Below, one piece after another: positions 18,277-28,536 of a stretch of 64,000 nucleotides of DNA. Both the position numbers and the translations under genes were made by a program. The DNA comes from Rhodanobacter sp. MP7CTX1 (GTDB lineage: Bacteria; Pseudomonadota; Gammaproteobacteria; Xanthomonadales; Rhodanobacteraceae), in contig NZ_JACHCN010000007.1 of the NCBI RefSeq assembly GCF_014205795.1, positions 124,001 to 188,000 of the forward strand, in the 5' to 3' direction. The first letter of the stretch is position 1. Every line of letters begins with the position of its first letter. A model generated the notes under the pieces. It was not told the DNA's origin and did not search any database. It saw only the letters and a program-made list of their open reading frames with translations.

Positions 18277-19179
18277 ATGAGCTTCGATGGGCGGTTGCTT
18301 TCCGGGATGAGCGTTTTGGCTGCGGTCGTAGAGGCTGGCAGCTTTAGTCGTGCTGGCGAGATTCTTGGGCTATCGGCGTCCGGGGTTAGCCGGTCGGTTG
18401 CGAGGCTCGAAGAGCGACTGGGCGTACGCCTGTTGAATCGCACAACGCGCAGGCTGCACCTTACGGATGAGGGGCTTCGCCTGTACGAGCGCGCTGCACC
18501 GCATCTTGAAGGCATCGAGGAAGCCGCCAATTTTGCTTCTGGGGCCGCCGCGACAGTGCGAGGTGCGCTACGGGTAAGTCTCAATCCCATCTTTGCGCGC
18601 CATGTACTCGCGCCGAAGCTGCCTCTTTTGCGAGAGCGCTACCCAGGACTCGAACTGACGATTTTTCAGCACCCGGATGTCGGCGATCTGATCTCCGAAG
18701 GCATTGACGTTGCGGTGCGCTTCGGGCCGCAACCGCCTTCTACGATGTCGTCGCGGCTGTTGCTCGAAACGCGAGTCCTGACGGTTGCGTCGCCCGCCTA
18801 CATCGCCCGGCATGGACAACCCAAAACACCCACCAAACTCCTGGAGCACGATTGCATTCAGTACATCGATCCTCGACATGGCAAGCCATTCCACTGGGAG
18901 TTTCAACGGGGCCGTGAGGTGCTCCCCGTCGAAACAAAAGGTCACCTGACGCTCACGGATGTCGACACGATGGTGCAAGCGTGTGTGGCCGGAGCTGGCA
19001 TAGCGCAGCTGCTATACCTGGGTATCGAACATTTGATCTCCAGCGGCGCACTCGTCGAATTGTTCCCCGATTGGCCGGGAGAGACGTTTCCGCTTTATAT
19101 CGTTCGACCATCGCGCCGCTTGGCCCCAGCGGCAGTCGAAGCATTCCTGGAATTTTGTCGAGAAATCTGTGCGGAATAG
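18277..19179 (+). CDS. LysR-family transcriptional regulator
   Basis: DNA-binding regulator of 300 residues. The N-terminal winged helix is clear (SVLAAVVEAGSFSRAGEILGLSASGVSRSVARLEERLGVRLLNRTTRRLHLTDEG region, residues 10-63), followed by a periplasmic-binding-protein-like effector domain. The start at 18277 is preferred: AATGGAGG precedes it and the longer frame adds no similar sequence. It is divergent from the amidohydrolase-MFS-SDR operon with a T-N11-A palindrome between, so it probably controls that operon and itself. Confidence 0.88.
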   Translation: MSFDGRLLSGMSVLAAVVEAGSFSRAGEILGLSASGVSRSVARLEERLGVRLLNRTTRRLHLTDEGLRLYERAAPHLEGIEEAANFASGAAATVRGALRVSLNPIFARHVLAPKLPLLRERYPGLELTIFQHPDVGDLISEGIDVAVRFGPQPPSTMSSRLLLETRVLTVASPAYIARHGQPKTPTKLLEHDCIQYIDPRHGKPFHWEFQRGREVLPVETKGHLTLTDVDTMVQACVAGAGIAQLLYLGIEHLISSGALVELFPDWPGETFPLYIVRPSRRLAPAAVEAFLEFCREICAE

Positions 19180-19282
19180 CGCGAACGACCGGCGATAGTC
19201 ATATGCCGCTTAATCGTGTCAGCGCTGCCTTGAAGTTGGCAGTGGTATGCCTCGATTCATCCACGACAGCAAATTTGGTACG

Positions 19283-20519
<1,237 letters not shown>

Positions 20520-21773
20520 ATGGATTTCGCACATTCCGAGCGTTCACGCGCGCTGGCCGAGACACTCAATCGCTTCATGCGAGATGAGGTCGACCCAGCC
20601 GAAAGTATCGTCGCCGCTGAGCTGACCGGCAGTAGAGACTGGCGTACGTGGCATCAGCCCGCTGTGATGGAGATGCTCAAGGCCAAGGCGAAAGAGGCTG
20701 GCCTGTGGAACCTGTTTCTGTCCGAGCCCGAGTACGGCGCGGGCCTCAGCAACGTCGACTACGCGCCGCTGGCCGAGATCATGGGCCACTCGTTCATCGC
20801 GCCGGAAATCTTCAACTGCAGTGCACCGGATACCGGCAATATGGAGGTGCTGCTGCGCTACGGCTCGGACATGCACAAGTCGCGCTGGCTGAAGCCATTG
20901 CTGGACGGTGAAATCCGCTCCGCGTTTTGCATGACCGAGCCAGATGTGGCGTCGTCCGATGCCACCAATATGCAGGCGACGGCGACGGTTGACGGCGACC
21001 ACATCGTACTCAACGGACGTAAATGGTGGTCCACCGGTATCGGTCATCCGCACTGCCGCGTGGTCATTTTCATGGGCCTCAGTCATCCCGATGCGCTACC
21101 GCATCAGCGCCATACGATGGTGGTATGCCCGCTCGATGCGCCTGGCGTGAAGGTCGAGCGCATGCTGCCGGTGTTCCATGCGTACGACGAGCCGTCAGGC
21201 CACGGTGAGGTCAGCTTCACGAATGTACGGCTACCGCTCGATCACGTAATTGTTGGTACCGGCCGGGGTTTCGAGATCGCACAGGGTCGCCTTGGACCGG
21301 GCCGAATCCACCACTGCATGCGCGCGATCGGCGCGTCCGAGCGTGCACTTTCGCTGTTGTGCGAGCGTGCCAGCGCGCGCGTGGCGTTTGGTAAGCCGTT
21401 GATCGAGCTGGGCGGCAACAAGGACATCGTGTCCGAACTTCGCATGGCGATTGAACAAGCGCGACTGCTGACGCTAAAAGCCGCGTGGCTGATCGATACG
21501 CAAGGCGTCAAAGCGGCGATGAGCGAAATATCCCAAATCAAGGTGATCGTGCCGAACCTGGCGCAGAAGGCCGCCGATGCCGCCATCCAGATCCACGGTG
21601 CGGCCGGTCTGTCGGACGATTTCCCGATCATCGCACTGTTCGCCAGCGCGCGTATCCTGCGCCTCGCCGATGGGCCCGACGAAGTGCACCGCAGCCTGAT
21701 CGCCAAGCTGGAAATGCGCGCGCAGAGTGCAGCGCTTGCCAGAACGGATTCATCATTGGGGAGCAGGGCATGA
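20520..21773 (+). CDS. Acyl-CoA dehydrogenase
   Basis: FAD flavoprotein of 417 residues catalysing alpha,beta-dehydrogenation of an acyl-CoA. The middle-domain motif FCMTEPDVASSDATN and the following GRKWWSTG are typical for the ACAD10/11-like bacterial branch, as is the C-terminal IQIHGAAGLSDDFP. A ribosome binding site GGAG precedes the ATG. The stop overlaps the next gene by ATGA. Together with an APH-like kinase and a histidine phosphatase it forms an operon reminiscent of the ACAD10/11 arrangement, in which a kinase acts on 4-hydroxyacyl-CoA before the dehydrogenase; that pathway assignment is an inference. Confidence 0.9.
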   Translation: MDFAHSERSRALAETLNRFMRDEVDPAESIVAAELTGSRDWRTWHQPAVMEMLKAKAKEAGLWNLFLSEPEYGAGLSNVDYAPLAEIMGHSFIAPEIFNCSAPDTGNMEVLLRYGSDMHKSRWLKPLLDGEIRSAFCMTEPDVASSDATNMQATATVDGDHIVLNGRKWWSTGIGHPHCRVVIFMGLSHPDALPHQRHTMVVCPLDAPGVKVERMLPVFHAYDEPSGHGEVSFTNVRLPLDHVIVGTGRGFEIAQGRLGPGRIHHCMRAIGASERALSLLCERASARVAFGKPLIELGGNKDIVSELRMAIEQARLLTLKAAWLIDTQGVKAAMSEISQIKVIVPNLAQKAADAAIQIHGAAGLSDDFPIIALFASARILRLADGPDEVHRSLIAKLEMRAQSAALARTDSSLGSRA

Positions 21774-22840
21774 CGGCGGCGGTCGATGAGGCACGCAGCG
21801 TTCGCGATGAAGACCAGCTGGATATCGGCAAGGTCGACGCGTTTCTCAAGCAGCACGTCGACGGCCTGCGCGGCGAGCCGACAATCTCGCAGTTTCCCGG
21901 TGGCGCGTCCAACCTCACCTATCTCATCAAGTACGGTGAGCGTGAGCTCGTGTTGCGCCGCCCGCCGGCGGGCGTGAAAGCAAAATCAGCGCACGACATG
22001 CTGCGCGAGGCACGCGTCATGGCGGCGCTTAAACCGCATTATTCGCGAGTACCGACGATCCTGGCGATCAGTGATGATCAGGCAACACTGGGCTACGATT
22101 TCTATGTGATGGAACGCCTGCGCGGCATCATCCTGCGCCGCGATCTGCCGCCCGATCTCGGGCTGGATACCGATGGCGTGCGCCAGCTGTGCAAAGGCTT
22201 TATCGATCGGCTGGTGGAGCTGCATCAGGTCGACGCCTCACTACCGGAACTGGCCAGCCAGGGGAAGGGCGAGGGCTATATCGCGCGGCAGATCAGCGGC
22301 TGGAGTGACCGCTGGCGCAAGGCGCTGAACGACGACACCGACCCCTGCGAAGACGTGCTAGCCTGGCTCGCCGAAAAGCAGCCCATGCGCGAAACCGCCA
22401 TTTGCGTCATCCACAACGATTACCGTTTCGACAACGTCGTGCTCGATCCCGAACATCCGCTGGATATCGTCGGGGTGCTGGACTGGGAGCTGAGCACGCT
22501 GGGCGACCCACTGATGGATCTGGGCGGTTCGCTGGGTTACTGGATACAGGCTGACGACGACCCGGTGTTCCAGTCTTTCCGGCGTCAGCCCACCAACGCG
22601 CCTGGCATGCTGACGCGGCGCGAACTGGTGGAGTGCTACGGCGAGCGCACCGGCTGGAACGTTGACAATTTCGAATATTACGAGGTATTCGGGCTATTTC
22701 GCGTCATGGTGATCATCCAGCAGATCTACCGCCGTTTCGTACTGGGCCAAACCACGAACCCACAGTTTGCCAGCTTCGGCCAGGCCGTTGCCTATATGGG
22801 CAACCGCTGCCGCAAGCTCATCGCTGCATCGAGCCTCTGA
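21770..22840 (+). CDS. Aminoglycoside-phosphotransferase-like kinase
   Basis: APH/ChoK-fold kinase of 356 residues. It has FPGGASNLTYLIKYGERELVLRRPP (nucleotide loop and Lys), the catalytic loop VIHNDYRFDNVVLD (Asp and Asn) and the metal-binding VLDWELSTLGDP. Bacterial homologues next to acyl-CoA dehydrogenases resemble the kinase domain of ACAD10/11 and probably phosphorylate hydroxyacyl-CoA, not antibiotics. ATG 21770 overlaps the preceding stop; the frame is open farther upstream but only in the shadow of the dehydrogenase gene. The next gene begins 2 bases after its stop. Confidence 0.88.
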   Translation: MTAAVDEARSVRDEDQLDIGKVDAFLKQHVDGLRGEPTISQFPGGASNLTYLIKYGERELVLRRPPAGVKAKSAHDMLREARVMAALKPHYSRVPTILAISDDQATLGYDFYVMERLRGIILRRDLPPDLGLDTDGVRQLCKGFIDRLVELHQVDASLPELASQGKGEGYIARQISGWSDRWRKALNDDTDPCEDVLAWLAEKQPMRETAICVIHNDYRFDNVVLDPEHPLDIVGVLDWELSTLGDPLMDLGGSLGYWIQADDDPVFQSFRRQPTNAPGMLTRRELVECYGERTGWNVDNFEYYEVFGLFRVMVIIQQIYRRFVLGQTTNPQFASFGQAVAYMGNRCRKLIAASSL

Positions 22841-22842
22841 GC

Positions 22843-23532
22843 ATGGCGAGTGTGCTGCTTATCCGTCACGGCCAGGCCAGCTTCGGCACCGCCGATTACG
22901 ATCGGCTGTCGCCGTTGGGCGAAGAACAGTCGCGCCGTTTGGGCCGTTGGCTGAAGCAGACCGGCAGCGCGCCCGATCTCGTGGTGGTGGGGCCACGGCA
23001 TCGGCACGCACACACGGCCGATCTTTGCGTCGAGGCAGCCGGTGTTACCGCGCCACGTATCACGATCGCCGGTCTGGACGAGTTCGACCACGAAGAAGTG
23101 CTGGCGCGCTATCGCCCAGATTTAGCTTCGCACGACGCGCTGATGGCGGAGCTGGAACGACTTGAACACCCACATCGCGCGTTTCAGCTCATGTTTTCCG
23201 AGGCTGTCGCGCGCTGGACCAGTAATAGGTTCGATCGGGAGTATTCGCGAAGCTGGACTGTGTTTCGCGCGGCCGTGATGGAGGGCGTTCAAGCACTGGC
23301 TGCGCAGGAAGCGCGCAGCATCTGGGCGTTTACCTCAGGCGGTCCGATCGCGGTGATAACCAACGCGCTGGTCGGCGCGCCGATCGCCGATGCGTTCACG
23401 CTGAGCTGGCCGTTGGTCAATACCTCGACCACCCGCGTCTCGATCGGAGCCCAGCGCAAGAGCCTGATCAGCTATAACGGTTGGCCGCATATCGAAGGTG
23501 CCGATTCCACAGATCTGGTCACCTATCGATAG
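22843..23532 (+). CDS. Histidine phosphatase family protein
   Basis: Phosphoglycerate-mutase-like phosphatase of 229 residues. The catalytic LIRHGQASFGTADYDRLSPLG motif is at residues 5-25, with the second conserved His in VVGPRHRHAHTA and a later conserved segment WAFTSGGPIAVITNALVG, where the usual SHGG-type motif reads TSGG. It is the third gene of the operon with the acyl-CoA dehydrogenase and the kinase, 2 bases after the latter. It could remove phosphate introduced by the kinase or act on another small phosphoester; the substrate is unknown. Confidence 0.85.
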   Translation: MASVLLIRHGQASFGTADYDRLSPLGEEQSRRLGRWLKQTGSAPDLVVVGPRHRHAHTADLCVEAAGVTAPRITIAGLDEFDHEEVLARYRPDLASHDALMAELERLEHPHRAFQLMFSEAVARWTSNRFDREYSRSWTVFRAAVMEGVQALAAQEARSIWAFTSGGPIAVITNALVGAPIADAFTLSWPLVNTSTTRVSIGAQRKSLISYNGWPHIEGADSTDLVTYR

Positions 23533-24026
23533 TCGCATCAGATATTTAAATGGACGTCTAAACAACCAATCGTGTATTTCAACCGAGAGGACACCTGCTC
23601 AGGAGTGCAACCGAGCTGTTCGACCTCTCAGTACAGCAATTCGCTGGCCGCCAGATTTGGCGCTGTTCGATGCGGAGATCGATAATCAGGTCCTGCGTGA
23701 AGGGAGCAAGCGAAACTTCTAAGTGCGGATGCGATATTGAACGCCGGATTCAACGCGTCCTACAATTCAACCGTAGGGCGATCAGTTGAGCTTGTGACTG
23801 GCGTTGTTGACGGAAGGGGCTGCCTTTGGCCGGGCTGCTGTGTACAGATCGGAATGTTGTACAGGTCGCGAAGCTGATCTGTGCCGCGCGAGCAATATCC
23901 GGGGAAGCCAATCGCGGGCTGGTTTCGTCAAGTTCGATTCTGATGAGACTTCACAGCGCATCGCCTTGCTTGCCGGTCGGCCGTTTGGCAAGCTGATTCA
24001 CGATCGCGCGTTTCTGGGGAGGCGCT
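23533..24026. other. Gene-poor stretch
   Basis: These 494 bases carry no gene I can support. A short plus-strand reading near 23640-23722 (PPDLALFDAEIDNQVLREGS) has coding-like composition and may be a leftover of a lost gene, but it has no identifiable family. The stretch marks the start of a remnant-rich zone. Confidence 0.4.
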
Positions 24027-24524
24027 GTGACTATCTCTTTTCAAGACCATTTGCGCGCACTTCGTCGGCCTGCAGCTCCATCGCTTGCTACCCGTAGGCT
24101 GTTCAAATCCACCCTCATTTTCAGTGAGATCAGCGGTGGCGCGGGTCATGGAATGACGGATCCCTTTCCCTACGACGATGCTTACTTGGTGGCGGTGCGC
24201 CTGGTCGAGGGTAAGCACGCCCGGGTGTTTTATGAGGGCAAGGAGGCCAAACGTTACGACCTTCGGCGTGGCGCAATGCATATCCACGATCTTCGTCGTC
24301 GCCCGCAGGTTGAGGTGTTGGATTCCTTTCATACACTTAACGCCTACGTACCACGAGCGTTCTTTGTCGCGTACTCTGAGGAACATGGTCGGACTTTCAG
24401 CGACTTTCCAACTGACCACCGCGCCGGCGCGATCGACGCCACCGTAGAATCATTGCTACGCTCACTGCAGCGAAGCTTGGCTGCCGCGTTGCAAGAAGGT
24501 TTCGCTGAAAGGCTTCAGAACTGA
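24027..24524 (+). pseudogene. AraC-type regulator, N-terminal domain only
   Basis: 165-codon frame whose first 115 residues resemble the N-terminal domain of AraC-family regulators of the type that sit next to metallo-beta-lactamase hydrolases (SFQDHLRALRRPAAPSLATR, GGAGHGMTDPFPYDDAYLVAV, HIHDLRRRPQVEVLDSFHTL). The paired helix-turn-helix motifs that should follow are absent; the frame ends after an unrelated basic tail. It is therefore either a truncated gene or a DNA-binding-dead remnant. The next remnant on the same strand is the C-terminal part of a metallo-beta-lactamase fold hydrolase, so a deletion may have joined the two. Confidence 0.65.
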
Positions 24525-24549
24525 CACCGCTCTTCACTCACGGCACCAC

Positions 24550-25128
24550 CGTTCGGCATGGCATAAACATAGCTACGCGTCGCCGAACGAGCGCGACTTC
24601 TTCGATTTTACTCTCGCGGCTGGAGGCAGGCCCACCGAGATACTCACCAAGGAGCGCACCTATCATATCGATGGCGAAACCATCTTCGTGAAGCCGATCG
24701 CGCCTGCGCACACCGATGGCGACATCATTGTTTATTTCAAGAATGCCGATGTGCTCGTGCACGGTGACACGTTCTGGAACGGGATCTATCCTTTCATTGA
24801 CAATGCGCGCGGCGGCAGCATCGACGGCGCCATCGCCGCCGCCAACGAAGCGCTGGGCATGTGCACAGATCGCACCGTCGTCGTGCCTGGGCACGGGCCC
24901 ACTGGCGATCGCGCGCACCTTACCGCCTTCCGCGACATGCTCGTCGGAGTGCGCAAGAATGTTGCAGCGCTCAAGAAGCAGGGCAAATCTCTCGATGAGG
25001 TTTTGGCGGCCAAGCCGAGCGCAGAATACGATCCGACGTGGGGCCAATTCGTCATTGACCCAGCGCTTTTTGATCGCCTTGTCTATCAAGGACTGGGGCG
25101 TCACAGCAGCGGCCAATCCAGCCATTGA
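24550..25128 (+). pseudogene. Metallo-beta-lactamase fold hydrolase, C-terminal fragment
   Basis: The frame reads through SPNERDFFDFTLAAGG, ERTYHIDGETIFVKP, APAHTDGDIIVYFKNADVLV, HGDTFWNG, VVPGHGPTGD and KQGKSLDEVLAAKP. These are the C-terminal half motifs of secreted MBL-fold hydrolases, including the metal ligands in AHTDGD and PGHG. The N-terminal half with the HxHxDH metal site and signal peptide is missing and no start is available, so this is a broken gene. Only the GTG at 24688 is available as an internal start. Confidence 0.75.
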
Positions 25129-25321
25129 CTTGGTTGACATCGGTTGGCCCGCGACTGGGAACAGGTAGATGCCGCCAGGTGAAAGAGAGCCGAAAGATTG
25201 GCGCCGCACCCGACGGATGGCGAAATATTTACGCCGTCGCACGATTTCGCTATGGCACTTTTACACGGTCCTGGCGCAGCATGCCGCATCCGCTCCGTGG
25301 AGCGACGACAGGCACGATGCC

Positions 25322-25789
25322 GTGAGCATATTGTTAGTTCATGGGCCACACACTACAAGCACGTCTCTCACCCAAGAATTACAGCGAGAGCTTCAGCAAC
25401 AAGCCGACGCAGGTGGACGCACGCTGGAATTGCGCGCATGCGATGATCTTCATGATCTTGTTGTTAAAGTCTGCGCGGCCAAATCCGACGCCACTGAATT
25501 CGTACTGCTTGACCCAGGCAATTTGGTGGAGCAAGTGCGCGCGCACCCCGAAGCTGGTTTCGCCGAAGCACTCGACAAGCTAGACGCCCCATACATCGAG
25601 GTTTACGAAGAATTTGGCGCAAAACTAGCACACGACGCTGGCTTTCATAGTGCCCCGATCGCCACTGTCATCATCAATGGCAACATCGGCAGCGGCTACC
25701 GGATAGGTCTTGGCATTGCCCTGCGGCAGTTGGATGCGGAACGTCGGCGTGCCGACTTCACATCAGCACGCCACATCAATGCCAGGTAG
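25322..25789 (+). CDS. Type II 3-dehydroquinase-like protein lacking catalytic residues
   Basis: The GTG at 25322 gives about 155 residues, the size of AroQ, and the order of conserved blocks follows AroQ: ILLVHGPHT (for LVLNGPNLN), FVLLDPGNLVEQV (for the NPGAYTHTS block), APYIEVYEEF (for PVIEVHLSN) and IINGNIGSGYRIGLGIAL (for the C-terminal GxxSYxLAL block). The Arg/Tyr lid loop, the Asn of NPGA and the active His residues are replaced or missing, so dehydroquinase activity is unlikely. The frame is open further upstream to 25169, but that part is not AroQ-like. It lies within a region of gene remnants; function is unknown. Confidence 0.55.
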   Translation: MSILLVHGPHTTSTSLTQELQRELQQQADAGGRTLELRACDDLHDLVVKVCAAKSDATEFVLLDPGNLVEQVRAHPEAGFAEALDKLDAPYIEVYEEFGAKLAHDAGFHSAPIATVIINGNIGSGYRIGLGIALRQLDAERRRADFTSARHINAR

Positions 25790-25999
25790 CGCTAGCGGCT
25801 CGAATGTCACAGTCGCGCTTCTTGTCCGTCGCTGAGCAACCGTCGTCGTCATCGATACATATGGTGCACCGAACAAAACCTTCAACGATGTGACTAAGCT
25901 CCAGGATGACCAAGCATCGAGGCGAAACGATGGCTCTCGTCTGCACTTGCTCTAGGCCTATCAAACCAACGGCCTCGACCGCGAGATTTCCGGCGCGAT

Positions 26000-26620
26000 T
26001 TATTGGACCTCAATCGGCTCGAGAAGACCTCGCTGCACTGCCTTGAGCGTCGCAGCCGCCCTGGTGGTGCAGCCGAGCTTTCTGAAGATGCTTTCAACAT
26101 GGGTGCGCACTGTACTGGTGCTAATCGACAGCTTAAGCGCGACGGCCTTGTTGCTTGCCCCCAGACTAATGCAACGCAGGACCTGCCTTTCGCGCTCTGT
26201 AAGTAGGTTGGGGCATGTGCCGACAGCATGTGGTTGAATTGAAGCGCGCCGCGCGTCCAGAGGAAAGAGTGCTCGGACGGCGACACTGTCGAAACGCCCC
26301 CTTCGTGACTCTTCAAACAGGATCTCACGCACTCCATCGGCAGGCAATGCGCCACGCAAAGGCCGAGGCCGGGAGCGCGCCGCCTTGGCGATAGCTGCGG
26401 ACAATACTCGCGCCGCGAGAGGGATCTCGTCCGCGGTCAGTCCCCGGTAGTAGCCCGAACCATCCGACCGCTCATACGCATGAGAGGCGAGGCTGATTTC
26501 GCTTTGAAGGGAACGCAGTAGCCCGCTGGTCCGACTGGTCCAGTAAGGCACCAAGCGCACGCGCTCCCAAGCGGATTCGGATATCCGTGCGTGCCTGTCG
26601 CCTGCTGTTTCCCGTGTCAC
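26000..26620 (-). CDS. LuxR-type regulator with partial HD domain
   Basis: 206-residue protein. Residues about 15-110 match the second half of the HD/HD-GYP-like domain of HD-LuxR regulators (SAWERVRLVPYWTSR, YERSDGSGYYRGL, EIPLAARVLSAA), and residues 143-200 are a GerE/LuxR helix-turn-helix (LLTERERQVLRCISLG, SNKAVALKLSISTSTVRTHV). Homologues carry an N-terminal HD segment with the metal-binding His-Asp that is absent here, so this is an N-terminally shortened or decayed version. It is divergent from a second, membrane-anchored LuxR gene 155 bases away. Confidence 0.7.
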   Translation of the reverse strand: MTRETAGDRHARISESAWERVRLVPYWTSRTSGLLRSLQSEISLASHAYERSDGSGYYRGLTADEIPLAARVLSAAIAKAARSRPRPLRGALPADGVREILFEESRRGRFDSVAVRALFPLDARRASIQPHAVGTCPNLLTERERQVLRCISLGASNKAVALKLSISTSTVRTHVESIFRKLGCTTRAAATLKAVQRGLLEPIEVQ

Positions 26621-26775
26621 CCTCCATTGTCAAAAGGGCCCGCGACAGGGCGGCATCTGCAGCAAATTGTCAAAATTCTGAGCTGCACCGGGGCCGCCCG
26701 GTGTCGCATCGAGCGGTCTTATTCGTGCCGCCCGGGCGCTAAGATGACCTGGTACAGGGGTGAGTGGAGGCGGTG

Positions 26776-27189
26776 ATGTGGAAGCGGGCGGTCGGCTACG
26801 GGGCGCTGCTGGCGACGGGAACGCTCGCTTTGCAGTGGCTCGACTACCAGCGCATGGCGCGGATGCATTCGGGCGACATCTACGCGTTCCTGGTCGCGGC
26901 CGCCTTCCTGGTACTTGGCATCGTCCTGGGCGTGCGGGTCTTCGCCACACCGGTGCCGCCCGCCTTCGACGGCAACCCCAAAGCGCAGGCGGCGCTGGGC
27001 CTGAGCGGGCGTGAGCTGGAGGTGCTGCAGGAACTGGCAGCCGGCCACTCCAACAAGGAAATCGCGGCGCACCTCCACATTTCGCCGAACACGGTCAAGA
27101 CGCACGTGGCGCGGCTGTTCGAGAAGCTGGGCGCGAAGCGGCGCACCGAGGCGATCCGCCGGGCGCGCGAGCTGGGAATCGTGCCCTGA
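26776..27189 (+). CDS. Small membrane-anchored LuxR-family regulator
   Basis: 137-residue protein with two predicted membrane helices near residues 5-22 and 35-57 and then a complete LuxR/GerE helix-turn-helix at about 75-132 (LSGRELEVLQELAAGHSNKE, ISPNTVKTHVARLFEKLGAK). There is no receiver domain or known ligand-binding domain, so it may respond to a membrane signal. The ATG at 26776 is preceded by GTGGAGGCGGTG, a good ribosome binding site. It is followed at 109 bases by a DUF4199 membrane protein on the same strand, and the pair is probably co-transcribed. Confidence 0.8.
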   Translation: MWKRAVGYGALLATGTLALQWLDYQRMARMHSGDIYAFLVAAAFLVLGIVLGVRVFATPVPPAFDGNPKAQAALGLSGRELEVLQELAAGHSNKEIAAHLHISPNTVKTHVARLFEKLGAKRRTEAIRRARELGIVP

Positions 27190-27297
27190 TGCGGGATTAT
27201 TCCGGATGAATATGCCCAAATCATCCATTTGTACGATTGCCAGGCAGCGTCGGATGGCGGTCAATGGCGGCTCCATCCATCACTAAGGGGTAACACC

Positions 27298-27834
27298 ATG
27301 TTGCGGACCATCCTGAAATACGGCGTGATCGCCGGCTTGGTCGTCGGCGGATTCGAGCTCCTCACCTTTGTCGCGTTCTCCGGAATGCCGCCGCTGAAAT
27401 ACGGCATGGTGATCGGCTATACGACGATGCTGATCGCATTGAGCGCGGTGTTCGTGGGGATCAAACGGCACCGGGACGTGGATCGGGGCGGGGTGATCGG
27501 CTTCTGGCCGGCGCTCGGGGTCGGTGTGGGAGTCAGCTTCATCGCAGGGATCTTCTACGTGGCCGCGTGGGAAGCGGTGCAGGCGATGACGCACATGGAT
27601 TTCGCCAGCTCCTATGCGCACGCGATCATCGCGAGCGAGAAAGCGAAGGGTGCGAGCGCCGAGACACTAGCGAAGCTGAGCGCTGACATGGAGACGTTCA
27701 AGGTCCAGTACGCGAACCCGATGTACCGTCTGCCGATGACGTTCGTGGAGATCTTCCCGGTCGGCGTGCTGGTGTCGCTGGTCTCGGCGGGACTGCTGCG
27801 CAACAGCCGATTTTTGGCCGCCCGGCGGGGTTGA
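27298..27834 (+). CDS. DUF4199 membrane protein
   Basis: 178-residue integral membrane protein with four hydrophobic segments (ILKYGVIAGLVVGGFELLTF, MVIGYTTMLIALSAVFVGI, WPALGVGVGVSFIAGIFYVA, FVEIFPVGVLVSLVSAGLL) and a hydrophilic soluble stretch around residues 100-145. The arrangement matches the DUF4199 family, whose function is unknown. AAGGGGTAAC lies just before the ATG. It follows the small membrane LuxR gene and may be its target or sensor partner. Confidence 0.8.
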   Translation: MLRTILKYGVIAGLVVGGFELLTFVAFSGMPPLKYGMVIGYTTMLIALSAVFVGIKRHRDVDRGGVIGFWPALGVGVGVSFIAGIFYVAAWEAVQAMTHMDFASSYAHAIIASEKAKGASAETLAKLSADMETFKVQYANPMYRLPMTFVEIFPVGVLVSLVSAGLLRNSRFLAARRG

Positions 27835-27986
27835 AGAGCTTTGTGACCGTCGGTGAGCCGCGCCAGCCGGTCCCTCAGCTCCCACTGTGCGCAATGTTGG
27901 TGACCGCGGTTGGTGATCGCGGCAGGGGGTTTTCCAGCGACGAACTAAAGCGCTGCTTCCTGAGCAAACGGCCGCGCCTCCAGCAG

Positions 27987-28280
27987 TTATCGAATACTGC
28001 TGATGGTTTTGCCCTGCACCAGCGTGCCGACCACAGCCCCGGTCGCCTGATTGATCCCGAGCAGTCGCACAATCACCGCGTCGCCCTGAATAGGTCCATT
28101 TGAACCATAAGGGCGAGGGACAATGGCATTGACACCGCATTCGAGCAGGGCATGCCATCCGCTGCCGGCGGGTGTCAGCGAAGTCAGCACAGCAGGGTAG
28201 ATCTGGCCGACGGTGAGCTGGGAAGGTATGGACTGTTTGATGGGCTGGGCCGGTTTGATTGACCTGTGAGTATGCGCCAA
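27987..28280 (-). CDS. Small hypothetical protein, OB/S1-like
   Basis: 97-residue protein. The segment from residue 23 (LTVGQIYPAVLTSLTPAGSG) to the end alternates hydrophobic strands and contains a pattern like an S1/OB barrel (GQIYPAVL, VIVRLLGIN, GAVVGTL), but the match is weak and no family is certain. It is leftward and isolated between DUF4199 and the orphan nuclease-like gene. Confidence 0.45.
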   Translation of the reverse strand: MAHTHRSIKPAQPIKQSIPSQLTVGQIYPAVLTSLTPAGSGWHALLECGVNAIVPRPYGSNGPIQGDAVIVRLLGINQATGAVVGTLVQGKTISSIR

Positions 28281-28388
28281 ATGGAAAATCCGCGTCCTGC
28301 TGCGACGCCAGCTGACACGAATCCGATTCCAGCGTAAGAACAGACGGTTTAGAGCGTTTGCCGGACGTGCAGAGTAAAAACCAGATCG

Positions 28389-28470
28389 TCATCTCTGCCT
28401 GCGAGCGTGCCGCGTCAGCAATGGGTAATCGTTGTACCCGGCCACTTTGCTGTCCGAACATTCAGCGATA
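28389..28470 (-). pseudogene. Old-yellow-enzyme C-terminal remnant (copy 1)
   Basis: The minus strand reads AECSDSKVAGYNDYPLLTRH before a TGA at 28389-28391. The GYxDYPLL ending is characteristic of alkene reductases of the old yellow enzyme family, which finish with GGxGYTDYPxL. Nothing of the rest of the gene is visible. A second remnant with the same ending is at 48662. Confidence 0.45.
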
Positions 28471-28536
28471 GATTTAAGAAACCATCCAACACGCCTGCCG
28501 AGCTTGGCTGGCCACGCCGGGGGAGGGGAGACTTTC

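Noticed and set aside
21770-22840. The APH-fold gene as an aminoglycoside resistance gene
   Set aside because: It is in an operon with an acyl-CoA dehydrogenase and a histidine phosphatase, the setting of ACAD10/11-like metabolic kinases.
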